Assembly (NCBI RefSeq): GCF_028710345.1
Contig: NZ_JAQTUH010000007.1
Span: 1 to 64,000 of the forward strand
Source: Sulfuricurvum sp.
GTDB taxonomy: Bacteria; Campylobacterota; Campylobacteria; Campylobacterales; Sulfurimonadaceae
Reading direction: 5' to 3'
DNA: 64,000 bases
A program made the position numbers and the translations under genes. Positions 26,669 through 35,886 of this stretch are shown piece by piece; within the stretch, counting starts at the first letter, position 1; every line of letters starts with the position of its first letter. The notes beneath the pieces are model-generated. The model worked only from the letters and a program-made list of their open reading frames with translations, ran no database searches and was not told the origin of the DNA.

Positions 26669-27576
26669 AACGTTTAGCGATTCTTTGGGGTGAACAGTAT
26701 CTTTATCACCCCACTCGCATTCAAAAAATTCTCTCTTTTTTACTCTTACCTTTCACGTTACTTTATTGTCTAATCGCTTATATCCGTTATTTGCGTAGCA
26801 GAGCGAAAAATTTTGGAATTCCTGTCGTGAGTGTTGGGAACCTCACGGTAGGTGGAAGTGGTAAAACACCGTTGGTGATGGAACTCTCTCGCCATTTTAA
26901 ACGTCCGGCTATTGTATTACGGGGCTACGGTCGTCAAAGTCGTGGGATGGTTGTTGTTAAAGATCGGACGATTCTTTGTGATGTAGTTCAATCGGGGGAT
27001 GAAGCGATGCTTTATGCGCAATCTCTCCCCCATGCTGTGGTCATTGTCTCGGAAAAGCGTGAGAGGGCAATTGCGGAAGCTCTCTCGATGGGATGTGATA
27101 TGGTATTGCTCGATGATGGATACGGCAAACATTCGATTAAAAAGCTAAACCTCATTATCCATGTAAAAACTCCTAATACTTTTTGTCTTCCAAGTGGTCC
27201 GTATCGTGAAAAATTATGGAGCCGTAAAAATGTTGTGATTGTGCGAGAAGAGGAGTCTTTTAAACGTCATGTGAGTATTACCAATCCGACTGAGACTATG
27301 GTTTTGGTTACGGCGATTGCTCGACCTGAGAGGCTTGATCCCTATCTGCCCGATGTAGTAGAGAAAGTTTATTTTGAAGATCATCATTTTTTTAGCGAAC
27401 ATGAACTGGGAGAGATTCTAAAGCGACATAATGCGACAAGCCTCTTGGTAACTCGTAAAGACTTGGTTAAAATGTCATCGTTTAAATTTAATTATTCTAT
27501 TTTGGAACTCAGCTTAGAGCTTGATGAGACATTAATAACGACTGTAAAGGAATATGTTTATGCAAAAAAAGATTGA
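26665..27576 (+). CDS. lpxK: Tetraacyldisaccharide 4'-kinase
   Basis: This 303-residue membrane-associated kinase adds the 4'-phosphate to the lipid A precursor. It has an N-terminal hydrophobic segment (about 20-42), the P-loop TVGGSGKTP near residue 65, and LDDGYGKHSIKK. The start is TTG 26665, overlapping the previous stop as TTGA. argB begins inside its 3' end. lpxB lies elsewhere in this window (52-53 kb), so lipid A genes are dispersed. Confidence 0.92.
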   Translation: MKRLAILWGEQYLYHPTRIQKILSFLLLPFTLLYCLIAYIRYLRSRAKNFGIPVVSVGNLTVGGSGKTPLVMELSRHFKRPAIVLRGYGRQSRGMVVVKDRTILCDVVQSGDEAMLYAQSLPHAVVIVSEKRERAIAEALSMGCDMVLLDDGYGKHSIKKLNLIIHVKTPNTFCLPSGPYREKLWSRKNVVIVREEESFKRHVSITNPTETMVLVTAIARPERLDPYLPDVVEKVYFEDHHFFSEHELGEILKRHNATSLLVTRKDLVKMSSFKFNYSILELSLELDETLITTVKEYVYAKKD

Positions 27577-28411
27577 TACCGTCAAAACCCTGATGGACGC
27601 GATGCCGTTCATCAAAGAGTTTCGTGATGAAATCGTGGTCATCAAATACGGTGGTTCGGCTCAAACTTCCGATGAACTTAAAGCCAAATTTGCCCAAGAT
27701 ATCGTATTGCTTCACCTCGTCGGGGTAAAAGTGGTAATCGTACACGGTGGTGGAAGCCGTATTTCTCAGCTTTTGAGTGATCTCAAAATCCCGACCGAGT
27801 TTATCGATGGTGAACGGGTCAGCACCCCCGAAGTGATGCGAATCGTCGAGATGGTTCTCAGTGGTGAGATTAATAAAGAGATCACCTCATTGCTCAACTC
27901 CTACGGTGCCAAAGCAATCGGTATTAGCGGTAAAGATGCCCATTTTTTGCGTGCAAAACCCAAAGACGAAGCAAAATTCGGGCTTACGGGGCGCGTCGAG
28001 AGTGTGAAAGCGGATGTAATCCATAATTTGTTGCGCGAAGGGTTTATCCCCGTCATCGCCCCTATCGGTTCTGATCCTATCGTCGGTCATCCAGGATACA
28101 ATATCAACGCCGATCTTGCCGCTTCAGCAGTCGCGGCAGCTATAGGAGCGTGTAAAGTGATCTTTATGACCGACACTCCGGGTGTATTAAATAACGATAA
28201 AGAGCTTTTTTCAACCCTCAGCGAAGCGGAAGTTGAAGCGCTCAAAGCTGATGGAACGATTAGTGGCGGGATGGTTCCCAAAGTGGACTCATGTCTCGAA
28301 GCGGTCGATATGGGGGTAAAAAAAGCCCATATTATCGACGGACGGATCGAACACGCGATTTTGCTCGAACTCTTCACTTCTGAAGGCGTTGGGACACAAA
28401 TTACGCTGTAG
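27560..28411 (+). CDS. argB: Acetylglutamate kinase
   Basis: This 283-residue enzyme phosphorylates N-acetylglutamate in arginine synthesis. IKYGGSAQ, VHGGGSRIS, the substrate region GHPGYNINADLAASAVAAA and GGMVPKVDSCLEA are present. I prefer ATG 27560, with AAAGGAA 8 bases upstream, over ATG 27554. It overlaps the end of lpxK by 17 bp and is convergent with the YiiX-like gene after a 3-bp gap. Base composition is richer in GC than in its upstream neighbours. Confidence 0.93.
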   Translation: MQKKIDTVKTLMDAMPFIKEFRDEIVVIKYGGSAQTSDELKAKFAQDIVLLHLVGVKVVIVHGGGSRISQLLSDLKIPTEFIDGERVSTPEVMRIVEMVLSGEINKEITSLLNSYGAKAIGISGKDAHFLRAKPKDEAKFGLTGRVESVKADVIHNLLREGFIPVIAPIGSDPIVGHPGYNINADLAASAVAAAIGACKVIFMTDTPGVLNNDKELFSTLSEAEVEALKADGTISGGMVPKVDSCLEAVDMGVKKAHIIDGRIEHAILLELFTSEGVGTQITL

Positions 28412-28414
28412 TCC

Positions 28415-29902
28415 TTAGCGATATTTTGTTTCGATCCCCACTAGGGTACGATAGAGTTTTGCCCCATCAGCTTTTGCCCCTTTTACATACACCTTTTTCC
28501 CATCATGGGCAAAAAATGTCAACTCTAAGGGAGCGTTGCTATCTCCTGAAGCGAGTATGGCGATATCATCGGGTGAGATGGTAAAACTGGTGAGCACTTT
28601 TTTCGTCATAAAATCGATCTGAGGATAGGCAGCGTAGACGAGTTCGGAACAGACAATTGTCTCCGTAGTGTTGACGTTGAAATCAAAATCGTATTTTTTT
28701 CCGAAATGGCTCATCGCCAAATCGAGTGATGTACGCATCGCATCGGCTTCGAGTCTGTTCGGGCGTAAAACTGCTACATCATCGATGTTCATAAAGTGCT
28801 CTACACTGTTAAGCACTACTCCCTCACGTAACGCTTCGAGGATTACTTTCCCCTCACGAATCTGATCGAGATGTTTGCGGACGAATGGGGTATTGAGTGC
28901 ACCCAGTTCACGAAGCTGCTCATACGTACCGATGTAAATCGCCGCGTGACCGAAATGTCCTGGGATCGTTTTATCGGTGAGGGCAAAAGGTGTCTTTTCG
29001 AGGAGGATGTCTCCCGGCTTCAGGTTGGTAGAGAACTCTTTTAGAAATTCTTTATCATTACGGAGTTTACCGCTTCGCCATCGCACCATCCCCATCGTAT
29101 TTCCTAATCCTTTAGAGAAATTGAACTTCAATTTATCGACCGCAGAAAATGGTAGTTCTACTGTGCGAGAGACGAGTGCACTGACCTGATCGGCGATCTC
29201 TTTAAATGCATTATCGCCTCCGAGTGTTACCCGCATCGGTGAGCGGTCGATGTATTCATAAAGTGTACGTATAGACTTATCACCATTGGCAACATAATAG
29301 GCGATAGATTTGCGGTTATCCTCGAAAAATCGGATAGCATCGAGCATGGTCGGACGGTAGGCAATGGCGTTAGAACGCATTAGAGAATCTTTGTAAAAAT
29401 TTTCTTCTACGCCATATTCAGGATAAGCTTCATTGAGCTTTTCGCGGATTGCTTTTTTATCTCCTATGTGTTTTTCCATAAAACTGGCATTATCATAGAG
29501 GGTCAGTGCTGCCGCCATCGAAATGAGGATTGATTCGATACGGTCACGGTCGTCGATGGAGCCATCAGTGCGGTAAAGAATATGGCGATAGCGTAATGCA
29601 TAGGGGAAAAGTGATGTTCGGATTGAATCTGCCTCATGGATCGAACCGGCTATCGTCGCTGAAATCGATGAACTTACAGCACCGTTTCGAGCCTTGATTA
29701 CTTTGTCTGCTTCTGCCACAAATGGAGGAACTTTTTCCCTCAGTAATACAGAACGTTGTATGAGTTTTTCGACCGCTACCGCGTCATTATGACGGGCAGA
29801 ATTAACCAGTTGTGCTAAATCCGCTTGTGTAGTATCGCTACTCGAAGCAGGAGACACTATCATTAGCCATGCACAGCTAAATCCTACTAAAATCTTTTTC
29901 AT
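28415..29902 (-). CDS. Exported YiiX-like (permuted NlpC/P60) hydrolase
   Basis: This 495-residue protein has a signal peptide (about 1-22), a long helical N-terminal half (about 25-290), and a C-terminal permuted papain-like domain. That domain contains PGDILLEK, GHFGHAAIYIG (catalytic His) and TIVCSELVYAAYP (catalytic Cys). YiiX-type proteins cleave amide or ester bonds; some act on lipids or lipoyl-type substrates. It is the last gene of a lipid-related operon and its start overlaps the LplT-like stop by 4 bp. Confidence 0.8.
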   Translation of the reverse strand: MKKILVGFSCAWLMIVSPASSSDTTQADLAQLVNSARHNDAVAVEKLIQRSVLLREKVPPFVAEADKVIKARNGAVSSSISATIAGSIHEADSIRTSLFPYALRYRHILYRTDGSIDDRDRIESILISMAAALTLYDNASFMEKHIGDKKAIREKLNEAYPEYGVEENFYKDSLMRSNAIAYRPTMLDAIRFFEDNRKSIAYYVANGDKSIRTLYEYIDRSPMRVTLGGDNAFKEIADQVSALVSRTVELPFSAVDKLKFNFSKGLGNTMGMVRWRSGKLRNDKEFLKEFSTNLKPGDILLEKTPFALTDKTIPGHFGHAAIYIGTYEQLRELGALNTPFVRKHLDQIREGKVILEALREGVVLNSVEHFMNIDDVAVLRPNRLEADAMRTSLDLAMSHFGKKYDFDFNVNTTETIVCSELVYAAYPQIDFMTKKVLTSFTISPDDIAILASGDSNAPLELTFFAHDGKKVYVKGAKADGAKLYRTLVGIETKYR

Positions 29903-31158
29903 CTCTCTCTCCTCACATTATAGATGATATACCCTACTACTGCCGTCCCCAGTGCTACAATCCCAAAAAGCCATGCGATGTTATATCCTGCGGAGAGGAT
30001 TGCCATTGTCATTACTGCTCCCAAAACCATAAACAGTGCATTTAAGATGTTATTAGCAGCGATGATACGTGAACGTGCCTCAGGTGCGCTACGCTCCTGC
30101 ACCAGTGCATACAGCGGAACGCTGTACAACCCGCCGAAAATTCCCAGCAGTGTCACATCGGCGACGATCCGCCAAAAATGGAAATTTTGCGACAATGCAC
30201 CAGAGGGCACAAACGTTCCGATCCCCCATGCAAAATCCACCCCTGCAACCGCCATCCCGATCCCTCCGGCAACGACAATACCGTAGCGCACATGGTGGTG
30301 ACTCAACCGCTCACACAATGCCGATCCGACACCGATCCCCAGAGTAAAGAGGGCGAGGATCAGTGTTACCGTCTCCTCACTCCCCATCAAAAGATCTTTC
30401 ACCAATGAGGGAAACTGCGAGAGGAGCAACGCCCCATAGAGCCAAAACCACGATATTGCCAAAATAGCTAAAAAGACAAGACGATCTCGATACGCTAGAG
30501 CAATCGCATCCATCGTATGTTTCCAAAAGCCGAAGGCAAACGGTTCTGCACGGTTCGGAGGTGGAGCGGAGGGGATATAGCGGCTAAAGAGATAGCCAAC
30601 CACGGCGACAATCAACGCACCTGATGAAGCGATCACTCCACCGTTGGGAATCGCGGCGAGCGCACCCCCAGCAATCGTCCCGAGTAAAATTGCCCCGAAC
30701 GTCCCCGACTCGATGAGGGCATTCGCCCCGATCAGCTCGTTTTCTCTCATATGTTGGGGAATAATGGAGTATTTGATAGGACCAAAGAGGGTCGAGTGCA
30801 TCCCCATCCCAAACACGACGAGTAAAAGTGTCGCAAATGTGTGGGTAGCAAATCCCGCCACGGCGACGATCATCATCATGATCTCCCACACTTTGACGAT
30901 CCGAGCAAGACGTGCTTTATCGAGCCGATCGGCAATCTCCCCAGATAATCCTGAAAAGAGAAAAAACGGAGCGATAAACACTGCTCCGATGAGCGGAGCG
31001 AGGAGGGCTGAGGATATCGATGTCCACTCGGCGGCTTGAAAAGTGAGGAGTACCGCGAGGGTATTTTTATAGAGATTATCGTTGAATGCCCCTAAAAACT
31101 GGGTGCCGAAAAGGGGGGCAAAACGGCTCGTGCGAAAGAGGTAAAACGGTGTACTCAT
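29899..31158 (-). CDS. LplT-like lysophospholipid transporter (MFS)
   Basis: This 419-residue major-facilitator protein has about twelve hydrophobic segments and the LplT-type start FAPLFGTQFLGAFNDNLYKN. LplT flips lysophospholipids inward for re-acylation by Aas, whose homologue lies directly upstream with a 4-bp overlap. That pairing is the main evidence for the substrate. The YiiX-like gene follows, also overlapping by 4 bp. Confidence 0.87.
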   Translation of the reverse strand: MSTPFYLFRTSRFAPLFGTQFLGAFNDNLYKNTLAVLLTFQAAEWTSISSALLAPLIGAVFIAPFFLFSGLSGEIADRLDKARLARIVKVWEIMMMIVAVAGFATHTFATLLLVVFGMGMHSTLFGPIKYSIIPQHMRENELIGANALIESGTFGAILLGTIAGGALAAIPNGGVIASSGALIVAVVGYLFSRYIPSAPPPNRAEPFAFGFWKHTMDAIALAYRDRLVFLAILAISWFWLYGALLLSQFPSLVKDLLMGSEETVTLILALFTLGIGVGSALCERLSHHHVRYGIVVAGGIGMAVAGVDFAWGIGTFVPSGALSQNFHFWRIVADVTLLGIFGGLYSVPLYALVQERSAPEARSRIIAANNILNALFMVLGAVMTMAILSAGYNIAWLFGIVALGTAVVGYIIYNVRRER

Positions 31159-33284
31159 GCCTCTGCCGCCATCGATTTGAGGGTGACGTAATCGGTTTTT
31201 CCGGTGCCGAGGAGGGGAATGGCATCGATATAAACGATTTTTTTAGGGACAGCAATTTCAGGGTACCCACCCGCGCGGGCACTCTGTTGCAGATTCTCGC
31301 GCTTCATCTCTTTATCGGTGGTAAAGAGGACGATCGCTTCTCCTCGGCTCTCATCAGGTTGTGATGAAACTGCATGAAAGTGTGTGGGAGAGGTGGTTAT
31401 AGCGAGCTTTTCAACCGATTCGAGCGAAATCATCTCTCCTGCGATTTTGGCAAACCGTTTTACCCGTCCTTCTATGCGGACAAACCCCTCCTCATCGATG
31501 GTAACGATGTCTCCCGTATCGTACCACCCATCACCCGCCTCAGAGGTTGGTTTTTCTAAAAATCCGGGACGCTCAGAGCGTAGATAGCCGCTCATCACAT
31601 TGGCACCTTTGACGTGCAAAATTCCCCCCGCATCGATCCCCGGAACGGGAATCAGTTTCGCCTCGATCCCAGGGAGTATCTGCCCTACGCTTCCACTTCG
31701 GTATGCCATCGGAGTATTGACAGCGATAACGGGAGCTGTTTCGGTCGCACCGTATCCTTCAAAAATCCGTATCCCGAATTTTTCGAACCACAGATTGCGT
31801 ACACTCTCCGAGAGTTTTTCTGCCCCCGCCGCGACGTAACGCAAACGGTAAAAATCATAAGGATGAGCGTGCGCCGCATAATGATTTAAAAATGTGCCCG
31901 TCGCGAATAATATTGTACATGATCGGTCATACGCGATCTCAGGGATAATCCGATAGTGTAGAGGCGATGGGTACAAAAAGAGGCGTATCCCGCCTAAAAT
32001 TGGCAACAGTGTCCCTGCGGTCAGTCCGAAGGAGTGAAAGATCGGTAGTGCATTGAGAAACTTATCCTCAGTCGAGAAATCGACGATGGCACGGATTTGA
32101 GAAATGTTCGCCAAAATCGCCTCGTGAGAGAGGACAACCCCTTTGGGTTTTCCCTCAGAGCCTGAGGTAAAGAGGATGACACACGGTGACGCGGGATCGG
32201 ATTTAACCCGAACAGCGTTAGGGAAAAATCGCGCATATCCCATCAACCAGAGCTTATCCATTAGCCCCATCTCCCCTTTGAGATCTTCGAGGTAGAGGAG
32301 TCGGACGTTTTTCAAGGCACCCAGTTTTGCGTCAAGTTTGGCTTGTTCGACAAACGCTTTAGAGGTGATGATGGTTTGGATCATTGCCCCCTCACACGCG
32401 CTTTGTAGTCCATCACTTCCTGCGGTAAAGTTGAGCATTGCAGGGGTTCGCCCAAACGCACTAAGCCCTAAAATCAGAGCCAGTGTAGGAACCGCTGTCG
32501 GCATCAATACCCCAACCGCTTCCCCGTTTTTGGTATGAGGGATCAATAGCCGTCCGAGACCGAGCGTCATGGTGAGGAGTTGACGATAGGTGTATTCGAT
32601 CTGTTTAGTGTCTTCGATAATTTCTCGTGAGGCACCGTACACCTTCACGGCATCCAGAAATGCTCCGTAGAGATCATTCGGTCGGCGAGATTCGAAAAGT
32701 GATTTTTGCAACAGAGTTCGCATCGCTTCACCCGCCTTGGTTCGTCGCGCATGTCCACTTCCACCTTCACTGATACTCAGTCGTGTCGGGGTGCAGTAGG
32801 TAAGGGTGATTTGAGGAAACCAGCGGGTCGGATGATCGCTTCCCATACGCGATAAGGTACTAAACGTCGCCCCCTCGATAATCACGGGGTGGATCGTCGC
32901 TTCAGTCTTAACCGTGACAAACGCCGAACCCTCATAAATCTTCATCAAACTTCCCGTAGTCGTGATCCGCCCCTCAGGGAAGATAACTACAGGACGACCG
33001 CTTTCGACGAGACGGATGATTTGTTTGATTGCCATCGGATTAGCGGGATCGACGACGAGATATTCACTTAATGATAAAAACATCCGAACGAGCGGGCGTT
33101 TGGCAATCTCAGTATTAACCACAAAGACCGGTTTAATAGGAAGTACTAACCCCAAAATCAAACCATCCAAAAATGACTGATGATTAGCGATGATTACGGT
33201 GTGGTTCTCTTCGCGCTGAAACTCACCGACCACTTTTACCCGAAATAAAAGACGGACGATTACATATAAAATTGCTTTAATCAT
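31155..33284 (-). CDS. Aas-type acyltransferase / acyl-ACP synthetase
   Basis: This protein of about 709 residues has two domains. The N-terminal PlsC domain (about 10-200) has the HX4D motif NHQSFLD and the FPEGRIT motif. The C-terminal AMP-forming ligase (about 220-700) has LFTSGSEGKPKG, GYGATETAP and YDTGDI. The pair re-acylates lysophospholipids. I start it at ATG 33284, which forms ATGA with the ArsR stop and has AAGGA 8 bases upstream; ATG 33308 is less likely. The order PlsC-ligase matches E. coli Aas. Confidence 0.9.
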   Translation of the reverse strand: MIKAILYVIVRLLFRVKVVGEFQREENHTVIIANHQSFLDGLILGLVLPIKPVFVVNTEIAKRPLVRMFLSLSEYLVVDPANPMAIKQIIRLVESGRPVVIFPEGRITTTGSLMKIYEGSAFVTVKTEATIHPVIIEGATFSTLSRMGSDHPTRWFPQITLTYCTPTRLSISEGGSGHARRTKAGEAMRTLLQKSLFESRRPNDLYGAFLDAVKVYGASREIIEDTKQIEYTYRQLLTMTLGLGRLLIPHTKNGEAVGVLMPTAVPTLALILGLSAFGRTPAMLNFTAGSDGLQSACEGAMIQTIITSKAFVEQAKLDAKLGALKNVRLLYLEDLKGEMGLMDKLWLMGYARFFPNAVRVKSDPASPCVILFTSGSEGKPKGVVLSHEAILANISQIRAIVDFSTEDKFLNALPIFHSFGLTAGTLLPILGGIRLFLYPSPLHYRIIPEIAYDRSCTILFATGTFLNHYAAHAHPYDFYRLRYVAAGAEKLSESVRNLWFEKFGIRIFEGYGATETAPVIAVNTPMAYRSGSVGQILPGIEAKLIPVPGIDAGGILHVKGANVMSGYLRSERPGFLEKPTSEAGDGWYDTGDIVTIDEEGFVRIEGRVKRFAKIAGEMISLESVEKLAITTSPTHFHAVSSQPDESRGEAIVLFTTDKEMKRENLQQSARAGGYPEIAVPKKIVYIDAIPLLGTGKTDYVTLKSMAAEA

Positions 33285-33595
33285 TGAGTATTTCCTTGTA
33301 AATAACATAGTACATTTCCAAACGTTTGCTCCAGTAGAGGTTTATTGATCCAAAACCACACCTCTTTCCCTTTTTTTTCACTGAGCAGTACATTTGCCTG
33401 ACGTAAAATCTTCAAATGGTGAGATACCGTAGTACGTGCCAGCGTCGAAGCATCTGAAATCTGTCCGGCAGTGAGCCGCTCATCGGGTTCGAAAAGCATC
33501 AACATCCGTTGACGGTGCTCATCCCCCAACGCGGTAAAAATATCGGACATCGGTTTCCACTCGCTTGGAAGGGCATCTGTGTAATTGGTTTTCAT
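33281..33595 (-). CDS. ArsR-family transcriptional regulator
   Basis: This 104-residue winged-helix protein has the pattern of ArsR repressors: IFTALGDEHRQRMLMLF, then the recognition region LARTTVSHHLKILRQANVL, then the wing KKGKEVWFWI. No cysteine-rich metal site is evident, so the ligand may be a small molecule or lipid. It is embedded between the amidohydrolase and aas genes with 4-bp overlaps on both sides, so it probably controls this operon. Confidence 0.87.
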   Translation of the reverse strand: MKTNYTDALPSEWKPMSDIFTALGDEHRQRMLMLFEPDERLTAGQISDASTLARTTVSHHLKILRQANVLLSEKKGKEVWFWINKPLLEQTFGNVLCYLQGNTQ

Positions 33596-34581
33596 ACTTC
33601 AGATCCTAGTAATTTGGTGTAGTTGGTATAGATGGGACTCTCTGCTGGGAAATACTCTAAAATCGCTTTGGCATAGCGATCAAACGGGTTCGCTTCTCGC
33701 GAGAGGGCAAAGCGTTTGCGATAGGGGAGATCGTAGCTGTTGAGCATCGTGCTAAAGGGTACGGGGAAATCGGTACCGAAGAGGAGCTTGTGATGGATGT
33801 CGCTTTGTAGGCTCAGATGGCGCAGGACTTTCGCTCTCACGGGGGTGAGGAGGGCGCTGATGTCGGCGTAGAGATTCGGATAACGCTTGAGCATATCGAT
33901 GAGGATGTAATACTCGTCGTTAAAATGTTTCGGATTTTTGGAGAGGGCTTTGAATATTTGGCGCGGCTCATAGGTGAGTGCCATGTGGGCGCAGATCACC
34001 TGAACGCCCGCTTCGAGCGGTTGATCCAACATCTCGATACTCTCGCACGATTTAAAAGAGTGAACACTGCTCTCACTCCCCACATGGACGATCAGCGGCA
34101 GACCGCGCTGTGCGAGTTTGTCGAAATAAGGACGATAACGCGCTTCGCGGGTATCGACCCCCCAGTAGTTTTGCAAAAACTTCGCCCCCGCAAATCCCGC
34201 ATCGGCGTAGCGGTCGATGAGATCGAGCGCATCGGGGCGTTTGGGGTTGATAGAGAAAAAGGGGATGATGACATCCTCGTTCCCTCGGTAGAGTGCCGCC
34301 ACGTCTTCGTTGGTTGCACACACGGTGATGTCTTTGTGAAGAATTGCTCCCTCCTCATCAACCCGTGCATCGACACCGAAGAGGACGATTTTCTCAACGT
34401 GTTGTGAACCTCTGACCGATTCGACCAACGCGCGGGTGTATGCGCCGTAGGGATTGTTCACGAGCGCTTTGGGATTCATCCCGAATTTTTTGGCGAAAAA
34501 ACGCAATGCCAATTTGTCGTAAAAACGATCAAACGCAACATCACTGCTGAGGAGGTGGGTATGGATATCGATGGTTTTCAT
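33592..34581 (-). CDS. Amidohydrolase-2 family (ACMSD-like) hydrolase
   Basis: This 329-residue TIM-barrel protein has the metal motif DIHTHLL at residues 4-10, a second histidine in LIVHVGSE (about 165), a third in CAHMAL (about 196), and a late Asp in LLFGTDFPVPF (about 267). These are the ligand positions of the amidohydrolase-2 group, which performs C-C hydrolysis or decarboxylation. The substrate is unknown. It is the first gene of the tightly coupled block running to the YiiX-like gene. Confidence 0.82.
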   Translation of the reverse strand: MKTIDIHTHLLSSDVAFDRFYDKLALRFFAKKFGMNPKALVNNPYGAYTRALVESVRGSQHVEKIVLFGVDARVDEEGAILHKDITVCATNEDVAALYRGNEDVIIPFFSINPKRPDALDLIDRYADAGFAGAKFLQNYWGVDTREARYRPYFDKLAQRGLPLIVHVGSESSVHSFKSCESIEMLDQPLEAGVQVICAHMALTYEPRQIFKALSKNPKHFNDEYYILIDMLKRYPNLYADISALLTPVRAKVLRHLSLQSDIHHKLLFGTDFPVPFSTMLNSYDLPYRKRFALSREANPFDRYAKAILEYFPAESPIYTNYTKLLGSEV

Positions 34582-34700
34582 AACTACATTCCTAAAAACT
34601 TAAACATATTGACATATTACGGGTGATTTGCTGAATTTATTCTTAGTAATTATATAAATTAGCATCTTTTCCAACGTCAGTTCATCCAATTCTCTATTTT

Positions 34701-35168
34701 TTAAAAAGACTTGCCAAGCACAAATGAAGCAACACAAATTAGTATAAATATACCCAATGCAAAGCGTTCAATCATTGGATTTCGAATAAAATACTTAGGT
34801 AGTGATACTAGCGAAGCAAGCGCAAGAACAATACTTACGAAACTGCTTAAAACAATTTGGATATATGGCTCACTCTCGCCATCATCGAATATAAAATTGA
34901 AAAAAATAAATGATGTTATGAAGCTTATTGGCATAATCGATATAACAAGAAAAGTCATAATAAATATCAAAAAACTAACTTTTGATACCAAGAACCAAGA
35001 CTTCTCTTGTGCCATAAATGCAATTATTCCAAACAGCAGGAAGCAACTTTTCAGCGTATATGAAGTTGGATATGTCAATGTTAAAAAAGCTGTAGTTGCT
35101 AATATTGTAACGAAAGCCAAAATTAGCAAAACTTTATTCAGGATAACTTTATTCCATATTTTTTTCAT
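34701..35168 (-). CDS. Unknown AT-rich membrane protein
   Basis: I do not recognise this protein of about 155 residues. It has four or five hydrophobic helices with few charged residues between them. ATG 35168 has AAGGAAG about 5 bases upstream; a longer reading from 35210 is less likely. The gene and its flanks (34582-35256) are far poorer in GC than the lipid genes on both sides, which suggests later insertion. No transposase or repeat is seen at the edges. Confidence 0.6.
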   Translation of the reverse strand: MKKIWNKVILNKVLLILAFVTILATTAFLTLTYPTSYTLKSCFLLFGIIAFMAQEKSWFLVSKVSFLIFIMTFLVISIMPISFITSFIFFNFIFDDGESEPYIQIVLSSFVSIVLALASLVSLPKYFIRNPMIERFALGIFILICVASFVLGKSF

Positions 35169-35256
35169 TAAATCTTCCTTCGTGAAATAGCATTTTTGTC
35201 TCGCTTCCATGCCAATATTAAACTTGAAAATGTTCTTCCTAATACTCTAAAAAATA

Positions 35257-35877
35257 TCATATATCCCTCTCCCCTGCCTTTTTAATAACCTCTTCCAAGC
35301 GCTCCGTAAACGCTTGGGTATCTTCCTCGCCGATCATCATCGGCTCATTGATATGAACATCGATGATAAAGGGGACGAGTAACGCTTCCCCTTTGGGGAG
35401 CACTTTTCCCGCACCGCCGAGATAGATGGGGACAACACTGATATGGGGAGCCATTTTTGCCAAATGGGCGACCCCCGATTTGAATTTGCTCATCTGCTCC
35501 GCTTCTCCGCGACTCCCTTCGGGAAAGAGGATGATACTGTCCCCCGCTTCGAGGGCTTGGCGCACCGATTCGAGAGGATGGGTGTGCGATCTCTCTACCT
35601 TTCGGCTCAGCGGGATAATCCCGATGAACTGGGTCGAGAGCCACGCGATGAGGCGGTTTTTCATAAAATAGTCCGCCGCCGCGACGGGGCGGATACGGTG
35701 AATTTTACGCAAAGGAAAGAGGCTCATGAGCACCAGTGTATCGAGATGGCTGTTGTGGTTGGCGACGATGATGCAGGGTTTATCGATACTTAGATGTTCG
35801 CGCCCTCGTACATGCACTCCGAAAATCAGCAGTACCGTAGGACGGACGATGAGGGCGAAAAAGAGCCATTTTAGCAT
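35257..35877 (-). CDS. PlsC-family lysophospholipid acyltransferase
   Basis: This 206-residue protein has an N-terminal hydrophobic segment, the HX4D motif NHNSHLD near residue 40, the FPEGSRG motif near 119, and VPIYLGGAG. It likely acylates lysophosphatidic acid or a related lipid at the membrane. It follows the CdsA-like gene by 9 bp and forms a three-gene set with it and the CDP-alcohol phosphatidyltransferase. Because Aas also carries a PlsC domain, this may be a second, specialised enzyme. Confidence 0.87.
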   Translation of the reverse strand: MLKWLFFALIVRPTVLLIFGVHVRGREHLSIDKPCIIVANHNSHLDTLVLMSLFPLRKIHRIRPVAAADYFMKNRLIAWLSTQFIGIIPLSRKVERSHTHPLESVRQALEAGDSIILFPEGSRGEAEQMSKFKSGVAHLAKMAPHISVVPIYLGGAGKVLPKGEALLVPFIIDVHINEPMMIGEEDTQAFTERLEEVIKKAGERDI

Positions 35878-35886
35878 CTCATTATC

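Noticed and set aside
30069-32236. Long open frames opposite the MFS and Aas genes
   Set aside because: They are antisense shadows in a GC-richer block, without ribosome sites or family motifs.
33817-34407. 196-residue open frame opposite the amidohydrolase
   Set aside because: The minus-strand gene has clear metal-binding motifs, so this is a shadow produced by its codon use.
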